Assembly (NCBI GenBank): GCA_020849575.1
Contig: JADLFY010000064.1
Coordinates: 1 to 6,444 of the forward strand
Source of the DNA: Candidatus Peregrinibacteria bacterium
GTDB lineage: Bacteria; Patescibacteriota; Gracilibacteria; UBA1369
DNA length: 6,444 nucleotides
Direction: 5' to 3'
Position numbers and translations under genes: made by a program. Of this stretch, positions 1 to 5,234 are shown piece by piece. Positions within the stretch are counted from its first letter, which is position 1; each line of letters begins with the position of its first letter. Under the pieces are notes generated by a model. That model had not been told where the DNA came from, did no database searches, and was given only the letters and a program-made list of their open reading frames with translations.

Positions 1-2
1 AT

Positions 3-578
3 TTTTTAGGCAAAATTAATCAGATTCCACCCCGTCATTCGGCCATACAAATTGCCGGAAAAAGAGCCTATGATTTAGCCAGGAAAGGTCATGAATTTGA
101 GCTTAAACCCCGTCCAGTGGAGATTTTTTCAGCGGAGATCAGTCAATATGAATTTCCTTTTCTGGAAATGACAATTCATTGTTCCAGTGGTACTTATATC
201 CGGAGCATTGCCCATGATATAGGTCAAATGACCGGGTGTGGTGGTTATGTGGAAGAGTTGCGACGCCTGAAAATTGCTGATTTGAAAGTAGAGGAGGCTA
301 TTCAACTGGAAGATATTGATCAAGATAATTGGCTGAATAAAGCTTTTGCAGTAGAGAAAATTTTTACTCAGGCGATTTGGATAGATCTGAGCCGGCAAGA
401 TTATGACGTTTTGGCCAGAGGGAATTTTGTGGAGGCGGCGAAATATTGCCAAAACCGGACGGATAATAAACTGATTTTGGCCAGGTTTGATCAGCAATTG
501 GTGGGGGTGGTCGAATTTACTGAAGAATTTACAAAATTGAAATTCAAAAAGAAGTTCAATATAGTGATTTCAAATTAA
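3..578 (+). CDS. truB: tRNA pseudouridine(55) synthase TruB, C-terminal part (5' end outside the window)
   Basis: TruB isomerises U55 to pseudouridine in the T-loop of tRNAs in the cytoplasm. The frame is open from the left edge, first full codon at base 3, and 191 residues are visible. Family signatures seen are a QIPPRHSAIQIAGKRAYDLA block (visible residues 7-26), KPRPVEI (35-41) and CSSGTYIRSIAHDIG (60-74) followed by GCGGYVEELRRL (78-89). The Tyr of GTYIR is a conserved active-site residue. Residues from about 125 look like the small C-terminal PUA-type RNA-binding domain. TruB proteins are usually about 300 residues, so roughly 100 are missing, including the catalytic Asp; this is the window edge, not gene decay. 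A GTG at base 117 opens the same frame but lies within conserved sequence and is not a start. Oddity: the usual PPxYSA motif reads PPRHSA. The TAA stop is 8 bases before the next gene. Identification is firm. Confidence 0.95.
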   Translation, partial: FLGKINQIPPRHSAIQIAGKRAYDLARKGHEFELKPRPVEIFSAEISQYEFPFLEMTIHCSSGTYIRSIAHDIGQMTGCGGYVEELRRLKIADLKVEEAIQLEDIDQDNWLNKAFAVEKIFTQAIWIDLSRQDYDVLARGNFVEAAKYCQNRTDNKLILARFDQQLVGVVEFTEEFTKLKFKKKFNIVISN

Positions 579-586
579 AATAATCT

Positions 587-1624
587 ATGAATTATTTAGT
601 GATTGCCGTAGTTGCTTTGCTGGTCAGCATCTTGATGATTAGAGGAGCATTGTGGTTATTTCCCAAATGGGGATTAATGGACAGACCGCACAAATATGGC
701 TTGAAACGTGCACCAATACCTTATTATGGTGGTATTGCCATTGTGGCGGCCTTTATTTTTACAGTCTTGATTTTTCTGAAACTGGATTTCAAATTGGCGA
801 TTTTTTTGTTGATAGCGCTGGGAGTGGCGATGATCAGTTTTATTGATGACAGAAGAGGGCTTAGTCCTTATTTGAGGCTGTTAATGCAGTTGGCTGCGGG
901 AGTAGCACTTTTTTTTGGAGGAATTTTTGTAACTGCCATCCCTAATCCGATTGGACCGGAAATAGCTTTGGGGAATTGGATGTTGGGAGGGGTGGCTATT
1001 GGTTCTTTACTGGCAACTGTGCTTTGGGTTGTGCTGATAATGAATACGATGAATTGGGTGGATGGATTGAATGGATTGCCCTCAGGTATTTCCACTATTG
1101 CGGCTTTGGTAATGTTTGCTTTGGCGGTGAAACCAGGCATTCATGCTGTAGATCAGTCGACAGTAGCGGTTATGGCTTTGATATTGGGCATAGTTGCTTT
1201 GGTTTTTTGTTTTCATGATTTTTATCCGGCTAAAATATTGATGGGAGATACAGGTAGTATGTTTCTGGGTTTTGTCCTGGCTGGACTGGCTATATATTCT
1301 GGAGGGAAATTAGCTACAGCTATTTTGGTTTTGGGTTTTCCCATTCTGGATGCTTTCTGGGTGATTTTAAGAAGAATTTTTTCAGGTAACTCACCATTCA
1401 AAGGAGATTTAATGCATTTTCATCATCGGTTGCAATATGCGGGTTTTACCGTCAGACAGGCTCTTTTGATTATTTATCTGGCCTGTTTGATTTTTGGAGT
1501 TTTGGCGATTTTCCTGGATACCGGGCAGAAACTATGGGCATTACTTGGTCTGATGGCTACTATGGCGATTTTCGGTTTTATAGTGGTGATTTTGGAGGTT
1601 GAAAAAAAACGTCAGAAGAGGTAG
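587..1624 (+). CDS. WecA/TagO-type undecaprenyl-phosphate sugar-1-phosphate transferase (glycosyl transferase family 4)
   Basis: An integral membrane enzyme of the MraY/WecA superfamily (345 residues, about ten hydrophobic segments). Such enzymes move a sugar-1-phosphate, commonly GlcNAc-1-P, from a UDP-sugar to undecaprenyl phosphate on the cytoplasmic face, starting a lipid-linked glycan. Motifs in order: MDRPHKYGLKRAPIPYYGG (31-49); the FIDDRRGL Asp pair at 87-88; NTMNWVDGLNGL (153-164); ILMGDTGSMFLGF (217-229), with Asp221 matching the metal-binding Asp of the family; FPILD (251-255); and HFHHRL (277-282). The C-terminal HxHHRL favours the WecA/TagO branch over MraY, which carries a PIHHH-type motif. 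Oddities: the second Asp of the usual DGxDGL is Asn162, and the Arg usual in PIPRxGG is Tyr. The tail is basic (KKRQKR). ATG start, no Shine-Dalgarno; 8 bases after truB and 34 before dnaG. The family is certain; the sugar substrate cannot be read from sequence, so no symbol is given. Confidence 0.9.
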   Translation: MNYLVIAVVALLVSILMIRGALWLFPKWGLMDRPHKYGLKRAPIPYYGGIAIVAAFIFTVLIFLKLDFKLAIFLLIALGVAMISFIDDRRGLSPYLRLLMQLAAGVALFFGGIFVTAIPNPIGPEIALGNWMLGGVAIGSLLATVLWVVLIMNTMNWVDGLNGLPSGISTIAALVMFALAVKPGIHAVDQSTVAVMALILGIVALVFCFHDFYPAKILMGDTGSMFLGFVLAGLAIYSGGKLATAILVLGFPILDAFWVILRRIFSGNSPFKGDLMHFHHRLQYAGFTVRQALLIIYLACLIFGVLAIFLDTGQKLWALLGLMATMAIFGFIVVILEVEKKRQKR

Positions 1625-1658
1625 AAATTGACTGACCTCTATCTTGTTTTCTATTTTC
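1617..1658 (+). promoter_or_regulatory. Weak stem plus pyrimidine-rich leader before dnaG (possible attenuator or SD-independent leader)
   Basis: AGAGGT (1617-1622, overlapping the TAG stop of the transferase gene) can pair with ACCTCT (1635-1640), leaving a 12-base loop. It is followed by a tract from 1636 to 1658 that is 20/23 pyrimidines and ends at the dnaG ATG. A run of eight A precedes the stem at 1602-1609. The order A-tract, stem, T-rich tract is terminator-like, but the stem is only 6 bp with half A-T pairs. An alternative stem, GTCAG 1611-1615 with CTGAC 1632-1636, shares two bases with it. It may be a leaky attenuator, an S1-type U-rich ribosome loading leader, or chance. Confidence 0.25.
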
Positions 1659-3416
1659 ATGAGCGAAGCTGTAGTTGAAATAAAGAATAGATTGGCTATC
1701 GAGAATTTGGTAGCTGAGTATGTTGTGCTCAAAAAAGTAGGCAGGAATTATAAAGGACTTTGTCCTTTTCATTCAGAGAAAACCCCCAGTTTTATTGTCA
1801 GTGCTGACAAGGGTATAGCCTATTGTTTTGGCTGTCATAAAGGTGGAGATATTTTCAATTTTCTGATGGAAGTGGAAAATATTGATTTCAGTGAAGCTTT
1901 GAGAATTTTGTCCGAAAAAACCGGTGTTACCCTGGAAAAAACTTCGCCCAAAAATTTTGTCAAAAAAGATGAAAAACAGGTTTTGATAGATATTCACGTT
2001 GAAGCGGCCAAATTTTTTCAGGAACAGCTATGGCAGAGTGAGGCCGGGAAAATGGCTTTGGATTATGTTTTGAAAAGAGGTTTAAGCGAAAAAACCATTA
2101 AAAGATTTGTACTTGGATATGCTCCGGACAGTTTTGAGGAAACACATCAGTTTTTGCTGAAGAAAAAATTTACTCATCAACAGATATTGCAGGCTGGACT
2201 GGGGCAGGCCAAAGATACTTCTTTGAGCAAAATGTATGACAGATTCAGAGGACGTTTGATGTTTCCGATTTGGGACGGGATGGGAAGAGTGGTGGGCTTT
2301 GGTGGCAGGGCACTTAGTCAGGGGCAGGAACCAAAATATTTGAATTCACCGGAAACGCCCATTTATCAAAAAAATCAGTTGCTCTATGGATTTTATCAAT
2401 CCAAACCGGCTATCAAATCGGCCAGAAAAGCTGTGGTAGTTGAGGGGTATATGGATTATCTGGCAGCCGTTCAGGATGGACTGGAAAATGTCGTAGCCTG
2501 TAGTGGTACGGCTTTGACCAAACGTCATTTGACTATGTTAAAGCCTTATATTGATGAATTGATATTGTCCTTTGATATGGATAATGCCGGTAAGGAAGCG
2601 GCCAAAAGAAGTTTTGAATTAACCCAGGAATTTGAATTTGTGGTGAAATTATTGGCTTTGCCCTCCGGCAAGGATATAGCTGATTTTGTCAAAGATCATT
2701 CTGGGGATCTGGTGAAATTGATGGATAAAATTGTTTTGTTTACTGATTTTTTCTACAGTGATTTGATTGCCAAATATGATCTGAATTCTTTGACGGAAAA
2801 ACGTAAGGCCTTGGCGGAATTTGCCGGCTTTTTCAATAAATTGCCCAGTCCTGTAGAGAAAACCGAGTATGTCAGAAGATTATCCAGTGATTTGGGACTT
2901 CCGGAAATCCAGATATATGATGAATTGAAAATGAGAAAATTGTCGGCCGATCATCCCGCCAGACAATTCAGTGAAGAAGAAAGAAAAATTCTGAATTATC
3001 AACCTGAAGATTTGCTTTCTGGACTGCTGGTGCAGTTTCCAAAGTGTTTTTATGAAATAAAAAACGATGTTTCGCAAGATTATTTCTCTGAACAGCTTAA
3101 ATCTATTTACAAGCACTTTTTGGATAACTATAATCCCTCTAGTACTGATCAGGACGCAATTTTTAAAGATTTTCCCGGGCTTGATGAAGAGATCAGGTCA
3201 AGGGTAGCTTTATTGTCCTTATATGCTGAAGAGAAATATGGCTCTTTGCCGCCGGAAGTGATTAAGAAAGAAATGCAGGATTTAGTGAAAAAAATCCAGC
3301 TCGATGCGGTTACTAAAAAGAGACAGAATCTGCAGAGAAAATTAAAAGATGCAGAAAACAGCCAAAATAAGGAGGAATTGGAAGATGTCCTGTTGGAATT
3401 AAGCAAATTAATATAA
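1659..3416 (+). CDS. dnaG: DNA primase DnaG
   Basis: DnaG synthesises the short RNA primers for lagging-strand replication together with the replicative helicase. The 585-residue protein has the full family layout. An N-terminal CHC2 zinc finger comprises Cys35, His38, Cys56 and Cys59 within YKGLCPFHSEKTPSF and YCFGC. The polymerase core includes YDRFRGRLMFPIWD (193-206) and GRVVGFGGRAL (209-219). The TOPRIM catalytic site includes VEGYMD with Glu262 and the SFDMDNAG acidic pair Asp306/Asp308. From about 430 the C-terminal helicase-interaction region is divergent, and it ends in a charged, probably helical tail (about 535-585). Length is normal (E. coli 581). I chose the ATG at 1659 because MSEAVVEIKNR matches the usual DnaG N-terminus; an in-frame TTG at 1644 would add five residues. 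No Shine-Dalgarno is visible. It is followed after 9 bases by rpoD, the classical dnaG-rpoD pairing. No active-site residue appears lost. Confidence 0.96.
   Translation: MSEAVVEIKNRLAIENLVAEYVVLKKVGRNYKGLCPFHSEKTPSFIVSADKGIAYCFGCHKGGDIFNFLMEVENIDFSEALRILSEKTGVTLEKTSPKNFVKKDEKQVLIDIHVEAAKFFQEQLWQSEAGKMALDYVLKRGLSEKTIKRFVLGYAPDSFEETHQFLLKKKFTHQQILQAGLGQAKDTSLSKMYDRFRGRLMFPIWDGMGRVVGFGGRALSQGQEPKYLNSPETPIYQKNQLLYGFYQSKPAIKSARKAVVVEGYMDYLAAVQDGLENVVACSGTALTKRHLTMLKPYIDELILSFDMDNAGKEAAKRSFELTQEFEFVVKLLALPSGKDIADFVKDHSGDLVKLMDKIVLFTDFFYSDLIAKYDLNSLTEKRKALAEFAGFFNKLPSPVEKTEYVRRLSSDLGLPEIQIYDELKMRKLSADHPARQFSEEERKILNYQPEDLLSGLLVQFPKCFYEIKNDVSQDYFSEQLKSIYKHFLDNYNPSSTDQDAIFKDFPGLDEEIRSRVALLSLYAEEKYGSLPPEVIKKEMQDLVKKIQLDAVTKKRQNLQRKLKDAENSQNKEELEDVLLELSKLI
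1795..1810. repeat. Short inverted repeat inside dnaG
   Basis: TTGTCAG (1795-1801) and CTGACAA (1804-1810) are exact reverse complements separated by two bases. The site codes for part of the zinc-finger region (VSADK), so coding constraint may explain it. It resembles a small operator or a hairpin, but I recognise no specific regulator site. Confidence 0.2.
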
Positions 3417-3417
3417 T
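3412..3417 (+). promoter_or_regulatory. Candidate -10 box for an internal rpoD promoter
   Basis: A perfect TATAAT overlaps the dnaG TAA stop and ends 8 bases before the rpoD ATG (3426). With standard spacing (+1 seven bases after the last base of the box) transcription would begin near 3424-3426, giving an almost leaderless rpoD mRNA. No good -35 is seen at 16-18 bases; the nearest TTGGAA (3393-3398) is only 13 bases away. In AT-rich DNA such a hexamer can occur by chance, so this is a candidate only. Confidence 0.3.
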
Positions 3418-3425
3418 CAAGTTCA

Positions 3426-4589
3426 ATGGCCAGAACTAAAAAATTTATTGCCCAACCTTCTGACGACAAATTACAACAATTTCCGGAGCAGGTCCGGGAG
3501 TTGGTTAAAAAGGGTCGTGAGCACGGTTTCGTTAGTCATCAGGAGTTGATGAAGGCTTTGCCTACAGCTGAAGATGATTTGATGCTGCTCGATGAGGTAA
3601 TGGGTTTGTTTATGGATTTGGGAATCGAGATTATCGATGCCCAGGACAAAATGTTAACTGCCCCAGAGGCAGAAGAACCTGAAGAGGATGCCAAGCCCAA
3701 AAGTGATGAAGAAAAAACTTCGGTTAAAGCCGCAGAAAAGGACAAGAAGGGTGTTGAGCTGAGAGAAATTGCCAACGATTCAATTCGTCTTTATCTCTGT
3801 GAAATCGGTAAAATACCGCTTTTATCAGCAAAGGAAGAGATTGATTTGGCGAAAAGAATCAAAAAAGGTGATCAATCTGCCAAATCCAAATTGGCTGAAT
3901 CCAATCTGCGTTTGGTGGTAAGTATTGCCAAAAAATATATCGGACGTGGTTTGTCTTTTTTGGATTTAATCCAGGAGGGAAATATTGGTTTATTCCGTGC
4001 GGTAGAGAAATTTGATCCGGAAAGAGGTTTCAAGTTTTCAACTTATGCGACCTGGTGGATTCGTCAGGCTATTACACGTGCTATTGCTGATCAGGCCAGA
4101 ACAATCAGAATTCCCGTTCACATGGTGGAAACCATCAATAAACTCACTCATGCCCAGCGTCGTCTGGTGCAGGAATTGGGACGTGAACCATCCGTAGAAG
4201 AATTGGCTTCAGAAATGGAAATGGATGTGAAGAAAGTTAAACATATTTTAAAGATTTCCCAGGATATAGTTTCTCTGGAAGCTCCGGTTGGTACAGAAGA
4301 AGACAGCAAACTGGGGGATTTCATTGAAGATGATGATGCCATACTTCCCCAGGAAGCTACCAATAGAGTGCTCTTGAAAGAGAATATTCATGAGATGCTG
4401 CAATATCTTTCTCCACGTGAAAGAAAAATTATTGAAATGCGTTTTGGTTTGAAGGATGGTGTCGGTCATACTCTGGAGGAGGTGGGACAGGAATTCAATG
4501 TTACCCGTGAACGTATCAGACAGATTGAAGCGAAAGTTTTACAAAAGCTCAAAGAGCATCCAACAAGTATTAAAATTAGACCGAATTAA
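3426..4589 (+). CDS. rpoD: RNA polymerase primary sigma factor (sigma-70, RpoD/SigA)
   Basis: The housekeeping sigma factor that gives RNA polymerase promoter recognition and DNA melting. Its 387 residues hold every group 1 region. A region 1.1-like domain spans about 15-75, followed by a charged, acidic linker (about 80-110). Region 1.2 (118-146) includes [16 protein letters not shown]. Region 2 (about 152-225) includes [31 protein letters not shown] and the [13 protein letters not shown] block for -10 binding and melting. Region 3 begins at RIPVHMVE (228-235) and ends near SLEAPVG...LGDFIED. Region 4 includes [15 protein letters not shown] (328-342) and the -35-binding helix-turn-helix at about 348-376 ([20 protein letters not shown]). 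The length suits a primary sigma without the long insert of E. coli RpoD. Region 1.1 plus a complete region 4 separates it from stationary-phase or flagellar paralogues. ATG start, no Shine-Dalgarno; 9 bases from dnaG, and a TATAAT may drive it separately. Confidence 0.96.
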   Translation: MARTKKFIAQPSDDKLQQFPEQVRELVKKGREHGFVSHQELMKALPTAEDDLMLLDEVMGLFMDLGIEIIDAQDKMLTAPEAEEPEEDAKPKSDEEKTSVKAAEKDKKGVELREIANDSIRLYLCEIGKIPLLSAKEEIDLAKRIKKGDQSAKSKLAESNLRLVVSIAKKYIGRGLSFLDLIQEGNIGLFRAVEKFDPERGFKFSTYATWWIRQAITRAIADQARTIRIPVHMVETINKLTHAQRRLVQELGREPSVEELASEMEMDVKKVKHILKISQDIVSLEAPVGTEEDSKLGDFIEDDDAILPQEATNRVLLKENIHEMLQYLSPRERKIIEMRFGLKDGVGHTLEEVGQEFNVTRERIRQIEAKVLQKLKEHPTSIKIRPN

Positions 4590-4603
4590 TTATTAATTAA
4601 TAA
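4590..4603. promoter_or_regulatory. A/T-only 14-bp palindrome between rpoD and greA
   Basis: The bases directly after the rpoD stop form a perfect palindrome, TTATTAATTAATAA, ending 10 bases before the greA ATG. The whole 24-base gap has only three G/C bases and no Shine-Dalgarno. It could be an operator, a melted AT-rich initiation region that helps ribosome access, or chance. No GC-rich stem is present, so it is not an intrinsic terminator. Confidence 0.25.
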
Positions 4604-4613
4604 ATTAGCGATT

Positions 4614-5234
4614 ATGGCAGTTAAAAAAACTAAAGCTAAGGACATTAAAAAGAAAGTAACTGGCAAAAAGGTTAAAGACAATAAAATTGTTGAAGCCGGT
4701 CAGGAAACTTTTGTGGTGGCTACCAGCACTCCATTGAAAGATGATTCAAAAACTACTTTGGTTACCAAGGAAGGTTTAGAGGCTTTGAAAGAGGAATTAA
4801 TGCATTTGGAAGGAACAAGACGAAGAGAAATTGCTGCCAGAATCAAGGAAGCTGTGAGTTATGGTGATCTTTCTGAAAATTCAGAATACGAAGAGGCAAA
4901 AAACGAACAGGCTTTTGTGGAAGGTCGTATTATTCAGCTCACTGAACAAATCAAGTATGCCCAGATTATTGATGAAGAATCTCAATCTTCTGCCAAAGGT
5001 GGTCAGCTTATTCAGGTTGGTAATAAAGTTAAGATTAAAGGAGTTAGTGGTAAAGTGGCAGGAAATGTTTATGAATATACTATTGTTGGTACTACTGAAG
5101 CGGATCCATTGAATGGAAAAATTTCCAATGAATCACCAGTCGGTATGGCTTTATTGAATGCCAGAATGGGGGAAAAAATTGATGTAAAGGTACCCGCCGG
5201 CATGGTAACTTTTCAGATTTTAAGCGTTGCCTAA
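4614..5234 (+). CDS. greA: Transcription elongation factor GreA with a Lys-rich N-terminal extension
   Basis: GreA enters the secondary channel of RNA polymerase and stimulates cleavage of backtracked RNA so that elongation resumes. The canonical part begins near residue 47. The N-terminal coiled coil (about 48-125) runs from LVTKEGLEALKEEL to EGRIIQLTEQIKYAQIID and carries the GDLSENSEYEEAK tip (84-96), with Asp85 and Glu88 matching the acidic residues that position the catalytic metal. The FKBP-like C-terminal domain (about 130-206) includes YTIVG, DPLNGKISNESPVGMALL and GEKIDVKVPAG. GreA is usually about 158 residues; here 206, because of a roughly 46-residue extension with 11 Lys in the first 24 residues. 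ATG 4614 is used because no other Met occurs before residue 63; a TTG or GTG start nearer the domain is possible. No Shine-Dalgarno. The gene lies 24 bases after rpoD and overlaps the next gene by 8 bases. Identity is firm; the role of the extension is unknown. Confidence 0.94.
   Translation: MAVKKTKAKDIKKKVTGKKVKDNKIVEAGQETFVVATSTPLKDDSKTTLVTKEGLEALKEELMHLEGTRRREIAARIKEAVSYGDLSENSEYEEAKNEQAFVEGRIIQLTEQIKYAQIIDEESQSSAKGGQLIQVGNKVKIKGVSGKVAGNVYEYTIVGTTEADPLNGKISNESPVGMALLNARMGEKIDVKVPAGMVTFQILSVA

Noticed and set aside
576..587. TAAAAT at 576-581 as a -10 box for the transferase gene
   Set aside because: One mismatch to consensus, no -35 seen, and the sequence is mostly the truB stop in A-rich context; too likely by chance.
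652..846. Short + strand frames in other phases inside the transferase, sigma and greA genes (652-846, 976-1218, 4012-4197, 4861-5112)
   Set aside because: They are out-of-phase readings of conserved genes with no independent support.
587..1624. Calling the membrane transferase MraY
   Set aside because: The C-terminal HFHHRL motif and the PILD...RR region fit WecA/TagO; the MraY PIHHH-type motif is absent, and there are no murein genes alongside.
1644..1658. TTG 1644 as the dnaG start
   Set aside because: It adds MFSIF before a normal DnaG N-terminus, lies in the pyrimidine-rich leader, and the ATG at 1659 fits the family better.
3149..3469. Minus-strand open frames, the longest about 120 codons (129-497 and 3149-3469 among others)
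   Set aside because: They lie opposite well-identified conserved genes, have shadow-type composition and show no recognisable domain.
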